This document shows positions 1 to 6,808 of a DNA stretch of 9,343 bases, in pieces. Source of the DNA: Cytophagia bacterium. Its GTDB lineage: Bacteria; Bacteroidota; Bacteroidia; Cytophagales; Cyclobacteriaceae. Location of the stretch: the NCBI GenBank assembly GCA_013373005.1, contig JABXIP010000203.1:1-9343 (forward strand), in the 5' to 3' direction. Position numbers and translations under genes: made by a program. Position 1 is the first letter of the stretch; each line of letters begins with the position of its first letter. The notes below the pieces were generated by a model. That model was not told the DNA's origin. It did not search any database and saw only the letters and a list, made by a program, of their open reading frames with translations.

Positions 1-1574
1 TGAAGAAGGAGGTAAAAGAAGACAGCTTCATCTTCAAAATTATACTCAAAGGCTACAAAGCTATTTTCAAGCTGCTTTGGAGATTTCGCCTAGTGAGCTT
101 CATACTCTTGCTTTTGCTCATTCCATTGACTTACCTCACCATCAACCAGATGGAAAAGACAGGCTTGCCGGATATTGAGAAAACCGAGACACTCTTAAAG
201 GTAGTATGGAATGAACCTATTGACGCAGAAGCGAGCAAGCAGCGCATCGGTACCTTATTGGAAGAACTGAATATAGATGCTGAAAGCGAATCCGACATTG
301 GCCTTAAACAATTCATACTCTCGGTAGACGAAGGAAGTGTTGAAAATGCTGAGGTCTATTTTAAGTTCAGCTCAAAGGAAGACAAAGTTGAAACCGAAAG
401 GTGGCTATTGGCCTATTTTGAGCAGAGGCATCCAAATGCCAATACAGTCATTGAAGATGCCCCAAATGCCTTCGATCAGATTTTCAGCAAAGAAGGCTCG
501 TATTTCTCTGCCAGATGGAAGACCCTTGGCAACAATGAATTATTGAACTCAGCCGACTATGAAAAACTATATCAGTCCGTAACGAACTTAAGCGAAACAA
601 CTCCACTGCAAGGCATGGGTTTTATCTATGAAGATGCCTTGGAGGCCACCATTGACAATGAGCGACTTTCTACTTATAACATCTCCGAGAGTCAGTTTAA
701 AGCAGCCCTTGGCAATGCACTCGATGGTTACCTGGTAACTGAAATTCGCAGATTTGGGGAAGTTACACCGGTAAGAATTCAGAGACCGGAGTCCGATCTG
801 AGACAACAGTTAGAACGAGTAACGGTATCTGGCAGACAAAACCAGCAGTATGCTCTTAGTAATTTTGTCAATATCAATTTCAGTTCAACAGAAAAGAACA
901 TTACAGCCGACAGAACCGGTATTTACCAATCTATGGAGTGGGAAGAGCTAAGTTCTGAAGAAATAGAAACTTTGGTTGAACAGTTACCCAAAGTGGCAGC
1001 AGCCAGCGGTCTGACTGTTGATTTTGACGGCACCTACTTTGACGATCAGGAAAATCTGAAACAGATGATTTTCATACTGATGATTTCGGTGGCCTTACTC
1101 TACTTTATTCTAGCGGCTCAGTTTGAATCACTCATTCAACCACTCATTGTAATTTTCACTTTGCCATTGGGAATTTTAGGCTCACTCATTGTGCTCCAAC
1201 TTACAGGAGGCACACTGAATGTTATGTCGGCTATCGGAATAATAGTAATGCTCGGAATTATGGTGAATGATGCGATTCTCAAGATCGATACGATTAACCG
1301 ATTTGCCGGGCAAATCGATAAAAACGAAAATCCAAATTACAAAGCTCAACTAGAATCAGCTATTGCAAAAACCGGAGAGATTAGACTCAAACCAATTCTG
1401 ATGACTTCCATCACAACCATATTAGCACTTTTACCTGTAGTTTTCTCCTCAGGGTTGGGAGCGGATTTACAAAGGCCATTGGTTTACGCTGTTATTGGCG
1501 GATTGACTATCGGCACCTTCACAGCATTGTATTTTGTGCCACTGGCTTATTGGTTTGTGAGTAAGAAGAAATAA
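1..1574 (+). CDS. RND family efflux permease, C-terminal half (5' end outside window)
   Basis: Open from the window edge (first full codon at 3) to TAA at 1572-1574, about 523 codons. The GTG at 93 lies inside the reading frame and is not a start. The visible part matches the second half of an AcrB-type inner-membrane proton/substrate antiporter, whose full length is usually about 1,000 residues. It begins with a basic stretch and a hydrophobic segment (TM7, LILLLLLIPLTYL-like, about residues 29-47), then a long periplasmic porter/docking region (about residues 50-350). The remaining membrane helices follow, with the family hallmarks AAQFESLIQPL, PLGILGSL, GIIVMLGIMVNDAI and RLKPILMTSITTILALLP. 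It ends in a short basic tail (VSKKK). A periplasmic adaptor and outer-membrane channel gene would be expected upstream, outside the window. The substrate cannot be told from this half. The stop codon is 8 nt from a strong hairpin belonging to repeat copy A. Confidence 0.9.
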   Translation, partial: KKEVKEDSFIFKIILKGYKAIFKLLWRFRLVSFILLLLLIPLTYLTINQMEKTGLPDIEKTETLLKVVWNEPIDAEASKQRIGTLLEELNIDAESESDIGLKQFILSVDEGSVENAEVYFKFSSKEDKVETERWLLAYFEQRHPNANTVIEDAPNAFDQIFSKEGSYFSARWKTLGNNELLNSADYEKLYQSVTNLSETTPLQGMGFIYEDALEATIDNERLSTYNISESQFKAALGNALDGYLVTEIRRFGEVTPVRIQRPESDLRQQLERVTVSGRQNQQYALSNFVNINFSSTEKNITADRTGIYQSMEWEELSSEEIETLVEQLPKVAAASGLTVDFDGTYFDDQENLKQMIFILMISVALLYFILAAQFESLIQPLIVIFTLPLGILGSLIVLQLTGGTLNVMSAIGIIVMLGIMVNDAILKIDTINRFAGQIDKNENPNYKAQLESAIAKTGEIRLKPILMTSITTILALLPVVFSSGLGADLQRPLVYAVIGGLTIGTFTALYFVPLAYWFVSKKK

Positions 1575-1582
1575 AGACTGGC

Positions 1583-1615
1583 AAGGCAGTCAGCCCTTTG
1601 AGGGCTGACTGCCTT
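1583..1615 (+). terminator. Hairpin after the RND gene, terminator-like
   Basis: A perfect 15-bp GC-rich stem with a 3-nt loop starts 8 nt after the RND stop codon. The downstream side reads AATACTAC rather than a U-tract, so it is not a canonical intrinsic terminator on the plus strand. It could still act as a 3'-end stabiliser or as a Rho-linked end. It is the hairpin module of repeat copy A. Confidence 0.45.
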
Positions 1616-1705
1616 AATACTACATACCTTTGACAAACTTTGGTCACCAGCCGCACCAAAGGTCTAAGCTCTGCCAGAAATCGGTAGCAGAAGTTTGTCA
1701 AAGGT
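1583..1705 (+). repeat. Composite hairpin/inverted-repeat element, copy A
   Basis: Full 123-bp copy. Hairpin at 1583-1615: arm AAGGCAGTCAGCCCT, loop TTG, perfectly complementary second arm. Then AATACTAC, then inverted-repeat arms ACCTTTGACAAACTT (1626-1640) and AAGTTTGTCAAAGGT (1691-1705), a perfect 15-bp pair enclosing exactly 50 nt. The 50-nt interior is the most divergent of the four full copies, but it keeps GTC near its left end and AGCAG at its right end. Its hairpin differs from the other copies by one paired change (C-G replaced by A-T) that preserves the stem. It lies between the RND gene and the DUF4221-like gene. Confidence 0.9.
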
Positions 1706-1733
1706 TTGACAGTAGATATAAACACTAGCTTTA
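1705..1733 (+). promoter_or_regulatory. Possible promoter of the DUF4221-like gene
   Basis: TTTG at 1705-1708 and TAGCTTTA at 1726-1733 (one mismatch to TAnnTTTG) are 17 nt apart, resembling the Bacteroidota -33/-7 pair. The first box touches the right edge of repeat copy A, so the repeat may donate part of the promoter. The implied leader before ATG 1745 would be very short. Weak support from pattern only. Confidence 0.25.
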
Positions 1734-1744
1734 AAACAAAGACA

Positions 1745-2854
1745 ATGAAACTCAAAGCCATCATTCTAATATCAATCGCCCTATTTTTCACTTCCTCTTC
1801 TGTCCAGAACGACACCTACTCTCTTCCTGTCGACCCAATAGCTGACCTCTATAGCTACATGGCTCAACCTATTTCTGAAAATGGAGAAGATAAGCTCGCC
1901 ATGTTCAGCTATAATGAAAATGCATTGCTCATTTACGATTTAGAAACTCAAGAAATTGAGAGAAAGATTAAGTATGACCACCAAGGCCCGAAAGCTTTGA
2001 ACAACATGAAAATTTATGGAGGACTCAGTTATATCAATGCTGATTCCATCATCTACTTCGACTCACAAATAAACCGAGTCTACTTGTCTGACAACGAAGG
2101 GAATGTATACAAGAGACTTATTGCAGATGGTGGTAATGTAGGTTTTGGTTCGATGGGAATTGGACAATCATTAGCCTATAGAAAAGGACACTTGTATACT
2201 CAGACATGGCCCGTAACAATTGGCGCTAACGAAATGAAGGACCGGGAAAACTACCCCAATCATTTCGGTAAAATCAGTCTGAAAGACGGCAGTGTTAAAA
2301 AACTTCTGCTTGACTTCCCACCTGAATATAAAGGCAAAGACTACCCTCAAATGCTAAAGAGCGCTAACATCATATACAACCCAAAAATTGACAAGTTTAT
2401 TATCAACTTCCCTTTATCCCATTCAATCTACGTAACAGACTTCAAGGGAAATACCAAAACCTACCTAGCTCAAAGTAAACTAGTAAGCCACAATGAGGAG
2501 TTAAGTACAAACAAAGGCAAAGTAGGAGCTTCCAGACTTGATGATTACACAACTTGGCTTAGTGATCAATACGAAAAGCTAATTTTTGACCCTATATCTG
2601 GCTACTATTTCAGAATCGCAAGAAAGGGAATTTCTGAAAGAGCATACAACGCCCGTGATTTTGCTACAGAAAAAGAGGTGATTGTTTTAGATGAAAATTT
2701 CAACCAGGTTAAAACCCTCAAGCATCATGGAGGCTCATTACTCTACTACTTCTTTAAAGGAGATCAAATCTTCTGGAATAAGGATATGCGAATACATAAT
2801 GTAGAAGCCGGAAATGAAGATGTTATTTACTTCGATCAGGTAAAATTTAAATGA
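1745..2854 (+). CDS. Secreted DUF4221-like beta-propeller protein
   Basis: 369 codons from ATG 1745. The frame is open further upstream to a TTG at 1706, but ATG 1745 starts a clean signal peptide (MKLKAIILISIALFFTSSS) and the extra residues have no signal character. There is no lipobox cysteine: the expected site reads FFTSSS, so a type I signal peptide and a soluble periplasmic or outer location are likely. The mature part has repeated beta-strand patterns (ALLIYDLETQEI, NRVYLSDNEGNV, HSIYVTDFKGNT, EVIVLDENFNQV), with HQGP after the first blade and YYFRIAR late. This is typical, as I recall it, of the Bacteroidota DUF4221 family. Molecular function is unknown. It is convergent with the lipoprotein gene at 2993 and shares the propeller theme and the GP motif with the three minus-strand paralogs. 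The family call rests on recognition, not on a search. Confidence 0.65.
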   Translation: MKLKAIILISIALFFTSSSVQNDTYSLPVDPIADLYSYMAQPISENGEDKLAMFSYNENALLIYDLETQEIERKIKYDHQGPKALNNMKIYGGLSYINADSIIYFDSQINRVYLSDNEGNVYKRLIADGGNVGFGSMGIGQSLAYRKGHLYTQTWPVTIGANEMKDRENYPNHFGKISLKDGSVKKLLLDFPPEYKGKDYPQMLKSANIIYNPKIDKFIINFPLSHSIYVTDFKGNTKTYLAQSKLVSHNEELSTNKGKVGASRLDDYTTWLSDQYEKLIFDPISGYYFRIARKGISERAYNARDFATEKEVIVLDENFNQVKTLKHHGGSLLYYFFKGDQIFWNKDMRIHNVEAGNEDVIYFDQVKFK

Positions 2855-2859
2855 AGGCT

Positions 2860-2897
2860 AAAACAAGGCCGTCAGCCCTTTGAGGGCTGACGGCCTT
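2860..2897. terminator. Probable shared terminator between convergent genes
   Basis: Perfect 15-bp stem, 3-nt loop. On the minus strand it is followed by G and a short TTTT run (2863-2860); on the plus strand by AATACTAC. It lies 10 nt past the stop of the DUF4221-like gene and is placed to end transcripts from both sides. It is the hairpin module of repeat copy B. Confidence 0.55.
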
Positions 2898-2987
2898 AAT
2901 ACTACTGAACTTTGACAAACTTAAGTCTCGAACAATTCAGAAGTTAATTACCTCATCAAGTACAAGAAGCAGAAGTTTGTCAAAGGT
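2865..2987 (+). repeat. Composite hairpin/inverted-repeat element, copy B
   Basis: Full 123-bp copy between two convergent genes. Hairpin at 2865-2897 (arm AAGGCCGTCAGCCCT, loop TTG), then AATACTAC, then arms CTTTGACAAACTT (2910-2922) and AAGTTTGTCAAAG (2973-2985) around exactly 50 nt. The interior matches copy D at about 42 of 50 positions by hand count, including the first 18. The right edge is 5 nt from the stop codon of the lipoprotein gene at 2993, and the left edge is 10 nt from the stop of the DUF4221-like gene. Confidence 0.92.
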
Positions 2988-2992
2988 TGGGC

Positions 2993-4183
2993 TTACCAAT
3001 CTGAGCTATCTTTAAACTTAATCTTTACTAAAGTAGGGTTTTCCGATCGGCTTAATTGATCGAGATTGGGTAAATCATAGCCCAGCTCTTCAGAAAGTTG
3101 TAACAGATCCTCAGCCGACATTGACACTAGCCATTTACCTTTCTCCCAGCCTAAATTGTTTAATGCAAATTCAGTTGAGGCATCTTTGCTTAAGTCCATT
3201 CTAGCCACTTTACCAGTAGACCTATTAATCAAATGATGCTCATAATGTGAAAATCCGATCACCGATTTTGTATAAATGAGCTCATCACTCAAACTAGTGA
3301 TGACATCCCAGGCCTGACCTGAATTTTCGATTACCCCGTAGTCCTCTTTTTTTATAATTGCCCCATCTTCCCAATACCAATCCTTTCCAAAATTGAGATG
3401 TATAAGTGGCTGAAACTGACCCTTACTATAATAGTACACTGTGTCACAATACATGCGAACCAAAAGCATCCCATCATTGTAGGGGATCACTGAGTTCTCA
3501 TTACTCCATACAGCAGCAGCGTCAAACTCAGCCGTTTTAAGGTATAAATCCTTTGGCTTCAGTTCCTTATCTAAAACCCCAAATTTGTATAACATAGAAT
3601 CAAGAATAGGGTTGAAGTTGAACTCCACTATGTACTCTCCCTCATATTCTCCAACGTGTCCGACTTGAGCAGGCAGCATCATGGAATCTATAAAATCTCC
3701 AAACAAAGTATACCTAAAAATAATGGACCTTCTCCGCTCATATATGGACATAACATTGCCCTTTACCCAAAAGCTATTAATGGACTGATACTCTCCCGGG
3801 CCCTGACCCAACTGACGAAACGTTCTGAGGTATTTTCCTTCGCTATCGAAGAACACAACCTCCTCATCTCCCTTGTTGATTACCAAATATTCATTTCTAT
3901 GCTTTAATACTCTTGAGGCAGAGGTTAGCAGTGAGTTATCCGTTTCTTCCAGCGGAACTACTTCAATTGATTCAATAAGAGAACTGAAACTCTTTCTTTC
4001 AGCATCAATAGAGAGTTGATAGGACTGGAAAGTTTCTGGTTTCTGAGACTGGAGGCCTTCTTTGTTTTTTGGTCCTGAACAACCGACTAAAAGAAATATT
4101 GCAGCGCTTGCAGCTATGACCTTTGACAAACTTGAGAAGCTAAAACCGCAAAAGCGACAAGCCATTTCAGCCATCGGAGACAT
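2993..4183 (-). CDS. 6-bladed beta-propeller lipoprotein (DUF5128 type), paralog 1
   Basis: About 396 codons if started at ATG 4183; other candidates are ATG 4174, ATG 4165, TTG 4129 and GTG 4210. The GTG overlaps the TGA stop of the upstream paralog. The signal peptide h-region VIAASAAIFLLVG precedes a lipobox cysteine, so this is a predicted lipoprotein. The start is uncertain because repeat copy C (4119-4198) covers this region: its translation (TFDKLMSPMAEMACRF and onward to SSLSK) forms the n-region. ATG 4165 would give the most ordinary 28-residue signal peptide. The mature protein shows the family marks: LEETDNSLL near the N-terminus, GQGPGEY ending the first blade, CDTVYYY, LNFGKDWYW, and the tail SENPTLVKIKFKDSSDW. 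Presumed role: surface or periplasmic propeller, ligand unknown. It is probably co-transcribed with the gene at 4204, since no hairpin separates them. Confidence 0.8.
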   Translation of the reverse strand: MSPMAEMACRFCGFSFSSLSKVIAASAAIFLLVGCSGPKNKEGLQSQKPETFQSYQLSIDAERKSFSSLIESIEVVPLEETDNSLLTSASRVLKHRNEYLVINKGDEEVVFFDSEGKYLRTFRQLGQGPGEYQSINSFWVKGNVMSIYERRRSIIFRYTLFGDFIDSMMLPAQVGHVGEYEGEYIVEFNFNPILDSMLYKFGVLDKELKPKDLYLKTAEFDAAAVWSNENSVIPYNDGMLLVRMYCDTVYYYSKGQFQPLIHLNFGKDWYWEDGAIIKKEDYGVIENSGQAWDVITSLSDELIYTKSVIGFSHYEHHLINRSTGKVARMDLSKDASTEFALNNLGWEKGKWLVSMSAEDLLQLSEELGYDLPNLDQLSRSENPTLVKIKFKDSSDW

Positions 4184-4198
4184 AAGTTTGTCAAAGGT
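4119..4198 (-). repeat. Inverted-repeat element lacking the hairpin, copy C, at a gene start
   Basis: Perfect 15-bp inverted arms ACCTTTGACAAACTT (4119-4133) and AAGTTTGTCAAAGGT (4184-4198) enclose exactly 50 nt, the same spacing as the four full copies. No AAGGCCGTCAGCC-type hairpin or AATACTAC tail lies on either side. The interior is diverged. GTCTCC next to the minus-strand left arm hints that it is inverted relative to the other copies, but the opposite orientation matches copy A about equally well, so the strand given is tentative. It starts 5 nt beyond the stop of the gene at 4204 and overlaps the 5' coding region of the next lipoprotein gene. Confidence 0.85.
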
Positions 4199-4203
4199 TC
4201 GCC

Positions 4204-5370
4204 TCACCACTCTGAACTATCTTTGAGTTTTACCCTAACCAAGGCAGGATTTTCAGACGACTCAATTTCCTCTAAAGTGGTACCCTCGTTAAAGGAATAT
4301 TGCCCTTCTTCCAGCATTGAAATCAAAATTGCAACGTCTGGCGATTGAATGGAACCGTGCAATTCACCATTCAACCAATAACTTGCAAAAAGAGAAATAC
4401 TTTCATCAGACTCTGGAATGGTAAGATCAACTTTCACTTTTTCACCTGTAAGTCTGTCAATCAACATCTTGTTTTTACCTGACTCTCCTCCAAACAATGA
4501 GATATACACCATTCTTTCACTAACTAACGACACAATGTTCCATGCTTTTCCCGAGGATGTTACTTGACTAAAAACTTGATCAGAAAACTTCTCTATATCC
4601 TTAAAGGCCCAGTCATCACCTAAATCAAAATGCATAAATGGAGTAAAGTAAGTTTCATCATAAGCATAAATTGTATCACTCATCATCCTATGAAATAGTA
4701 CTTTCTCCTGATAGGTTTGAAGAGTGGAGTTTGAGGTAAATACTCGCATATTCGGTAACTCTCCAGCTGGAATAAAAGTGTCTTTAGTATTAAACTCTTT
4801 ATCCACATAGGCAAAATTAAACCTTAAGGAATCATCCAGAACAGCATAACCGGCATCCATGGCATAACCATTACCGTAAGGGATCAAATGCCCCGCAGCA
4901 ACATCCACATTTACTGCATCTAAGAAATTACCTTCTAAATCATACCATTTAATATATTTCCCTCGAGTATAGATTCCAATAGAATCGCCTTGCATCCATA
5001 GGTCCTGCACACCAGAATATTCTTCAGGCCCATCTCCTTTCCTATTGATTCTCCTAATTAATTCTCCTGTTCCTGTGAAAGCATAGACATTGCCTTCACT
5101 ACCAGAAAAAACAATATTTCCATCATATTGAACATAGTTATTGGCGTTACTCAGGAGCGATTCATCAGTTTCCTGAAGCCTTGTAAACTCTATGGTTTCA
5201 ATTAAATCTCCGATAGGTAAAATTGGCGTATCAACAGTCAGATTATAAGAAACGAACTCATCGGAAATCGAATCGACATTTCCTGCAATTGACTCACCCT
5301 CGGAATTGGAAGAACAAGAAAGAATACTTAACCCGATGATTATACAGAGTAATCCTTGAGATGTGTGCAT
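4204..5370 (-). CDS. 6-bladed beta-propeller lipoprotein (DUF5128 type), paralog 2
   Basis: 388 codons from ATG 5370. The signal peptide MHTSQGLLCIIIGLSILSC has a lipobox LSC with the acylated cysteine expected at residue 19, followed by a polar SSNSEGES linker, so export and lipidation are likely. Propeller marks: LQETDESLL, KGDGPEEY at the end of the first blade, SDTIYAYD, DLGDDWAF, and the conserved end SENPALVRVKLKDSSEW. The length fits the Bacteroidota 6-bladed propeller family. No ligand or enzymatic residues can be named. It is the first gene of a likely two-gene unit with the paralog at 2993: its TGA (4204-4206) overlaps a GTG of that frame. A terminator-bearing repeat (copy D) lies upstream and separates it from the paralog at 5573. 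Confidence 0.88.
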   Translation of the reverse strand: MHTSQGLLCIIIGLSILSCSSNSEGESIAGNVDSISDEFVSYNLTVDTPILPIGDLIETIEFTRLQETDESLLSNANNYVQYDGNIVFSGSEGNVYAFTGTGELIRRINRKGDGPEEYSGVQDLWMQGDSIGIYTRGKYIKWYDLEGNFLDAVNVDVAAGHLIPYGNGYAMDAGYAVLDDSLRFNFAYVDKEFNTKDTFIPAGELPNMRVFTSNSTLQTYQEKVLFHRMMSDTIYAYDETYFTPFMHFDLGDDWAFKDIEKFSDQVFSQVTSSGKAWNIVSLVSERMVYISLFGGESGKNKMLIDRLTGEKVKVDLTIPESDESISLFASYWLNGELHGSIQSPDVAILISMLEEGQYSFNEGTTLEEIESSENPALVRVKLKDSSEW

Positions 5371-5385
5371 TTGAAAAGCTTTTAT

Positions 5386-5416
5386 TAAGAATAACTAAAT
5401 AACTCGTTAAAACAAA
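5386..5416 (-). promoter_or_regulatory. Possible promoter of the 4204-5370 lipoprotein gene
   Basis: On the minus strand TTTG (5416-5413) is followed after 19 nt by TATTCTTA (5393-5386), two mismatches from TAnnTTTG. The spacing fits the Bacteroidota consensus and the ATG is about 16 nt further on. The gene sits just downstream of the copy D hairpin and so needs its own promoter. Pattern evidence only. Confidence 0.3.
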
Positions 5417-5437
5417 GCTCGTTTTATCCCTTTGGTC

Positions 5438-5477
5438 AAAAAATAAGGCCGTCAGCCCTTAAAGGGCTGACGGCCTT
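5438..5477 (-). terminator. Rho-independent terminator after the 5573-6724 gene
   Basis: On the minus strand the perfect 15-bp GC-rich stem is followed by ATTTTTT, a proper U-tract (5444-5438). It lies about 95 nt past the stop of the lipoprotein gene at 5573, with the long inverted repeat in between. It is the best terminator in the window and the hairpin module of copy D. Confidence 0.75.
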
Positions 5478-5567
5478 AATACTACTGACCTTTGACAAAC
5501 TTAAGTCTCGAACAATTCAGCAGTTTGTCGCCTCGTCAAGTGCCAGAAGCAGAAGTTTATCAAAGGT
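5445..5567 (+). repeat. Composite hairpin/inverted-repeat element, copy D
   Basis: Full 123-bp copy. Hairpin at 5445-5477 (arm AAGGCCGTCAGCCCT, loop TAA instead of TTG), AATACTAC, then arms ACCTTTGACAAACTT (5488-5502) and AAGTTTATCAAAGGT (5553-5567) with exactly 50 nt between. The single arm difference (G to A in the right arm) leaves a G-U wobble in a minus-strand transcript but a C-A mismatch in a plus-strand transcript. The right edge is 5 nt from the stop codon of the lipoprotein gene at 5573. The interior closely matches copy B. Confidence 0.92.
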
Positions 5568-5572
5568 TAGGC

Positions 5573-6724
5573 TTACCACTCCGAGCTATCTTTAAACTTT
5601 ACCTTTACTAAAGCAGGGTTTTCTGAAGATTCTATGCTCTCCAAAGAGGCATGGCCCAGATACTTTACCTCAACCTGATTGAGTGAATTGACAAAGTCTG
5701 CCAAAACGGTGCTATTGGCAACATAGACCAATTGACCAGCTTCATATTTTATTGGCCTAAGCTCTGAGGAATAACCGTCTCTAATAGTTGCTGACTTACC
5801 CGTTTTTAGATCAACCAATATAGATGGCGTAGAACCTTCATGCAGATAGGAAAGGTAAACTTGATCATTGGAGACAATTGGAGCGATAGTAAACACCTTA
5901 CCTTTTTGTCTTGTGACGGCATCGAAATCTTCCATACTTTCTATCTCCCCAACACCTTTCCATGCCCAGTTATCCCCAAAATCGAATGAGATGTAAGGCT
6001 CAAACTGTCCATCTCTTTGAATGTATACCGTGTCATTATTAGCATAATGATGCATCAACTCTCCTTCAAGCAAAGCAAAATCAGAGTAACCCCAGCCGTT
6101 AATGATTAGCTTACCATACTCATATGGAATCTGCATATCTATTGGAGCTCCATTTGAGTCTAGCATAATTGTATAAAACCGATGGGTACCTTCAATCGGT
6201 CTGATAGTCGATAGGTAGAACTTACCAGATTTAGAAATAATGGAATTGATGGCGGATTGACTAATTCTTGTTGAAGACTTATGAATTCCTTGAATGTCGT
6301 ATTCCTGCACTCTGCCGTTTGGAGAGTCGTAGATGAATACACTTTCACCGTCTACCCAAAAAGACAGAATGAAAGAGTACTCCTTAGGCCCATTGCCACT
6401 TTTACTGAAAGACGAAATATACTTACCCTCCTCGGTGAATTGAATAACGCTATTGGTATTGAAGTTTCTCAGGATAATGTTTTCGCCAATCTTTTCATAC
6501 TCCAGAATAGACCCCATAAGTGAGTTGGGAGTTTCTTCCAGTTGAATAACTTCTACCGTCTCAACAAAGTCAGACAGGTTTCGCTTGGGAGCATCAATGT
6601 CTATGGGAATAGAGGCAAAACCATCTTTGAAGACAATACCCGAACTTTTGCTTTCACTACAGTTGGCTATTACCAAACACAAAAAGAGGAAAAACAGGGT
6701 ATTGCGGGTTGATCTTTGAATCAT
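5573..6724 (-). CDS. 6-bladed beta-propeller lipoprotein (DUF5128 type), paralog 3
   Basis: 383 codons from ATG 6724. The signal peptide MIQRSTRNTLFFLFLCLVIANC has a charged n-region, a hydrophobic core and a lipobox-like VIANC with Cys22, then SESKSSG, so it is a predicted lipoprotein. Family marks: LEETPNSLMGS, SGNGPKEYSF closing the first blade, NDTVYIQ, FDFGDNWAW, and the tail SENPALVKVKFKDSSEW, which is almost the same as in the two neighbours although the rest of the proteins has diverged widely. It appears to be a separate transcription unit, with a hairpin-bearing repeat at each end (copy E upstream after kbl, copy D downstream). Biochemical function is unknown; a role in surface sensing or binding is only inference. 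Its 3' end is the closest of the three to that of paralog 1 at the DNA level. Confidence 0.88.
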   Translation of the reverse strand: MIQRSTRNTLFFLFLCLVIANCSESKSSGIVFKDGFASIPIDIDAPKRNLSDFVETVEVIQLEETPNSLMGSILEYEKIGENIILRNFNTNSVIQFTEEGKYISSFSKSGNGPKEYSFILSFWVDGESVFIYDSPNGRVQEYDIQGIHKSSTRISQSAINSIISKSGKFYLSTIRPIEGTHRFYTIMLDSNGAPIDMQIPYEYGKLIINGWGYSDFALLEGELMHHYANNDTVYIQRDGQFEPYISFDFGDNWAWKGVGEIESMEDFDAVTRQKGKVFTIAPIVSNDQVYLSYLHEGSTPSILVDLKTGKSATIRDGYSSELRPIKYEAGQLVYVANSTVLADFVNSLNQVEVKYLGHASLESIESSENPALVKVKFKDSSEW

Positions 6725-6769
6725 TCTTTCAATAAACTAAAATAATAGTTTAACTGAAAGTGAAGAGCC

Positions 6770-6808
6770 AAAAATAAGGCCGTCAGCCCTTTGAGGGCTG
6801 ACGGCCTT
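6770..6808 (-). terminator. Rho-independent terminator after kbl
   Basis: On the minus strand the perfect 15-bp stem is followed by ATTTTT (6775-6770). It is about 105 nt past the kbl stop, with the long inverted repeat in between, and separates kbl from the lipoprotein gene at 5573. It is the hairpin module of copy E. Confidence 0.7.

Noticed and set aside
93..95. GTG at 93 as the start of a shorter transporter
   Set aside because: The frame is open to the window edge, and the upstream codons encode the basic stretch and membrane segment expected just before the second RND half.
1626..1705. tRNA or other structured RNA gene of about 76-80 nt in the inverted-repeat module
   Set aside because: The arms pair over 13-15 bp, but the 50-nt cores show no cloverleaf, no TTC-type T-loop and no conserved internal stems among copies.
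4119..4210. Paralog 1 broken by the repeat insertion (pseudogene)
   Set aside because: The frame stays open through the repeat and leads straight into an intact lipobox and a full-length propeller, so the gene looks functional.
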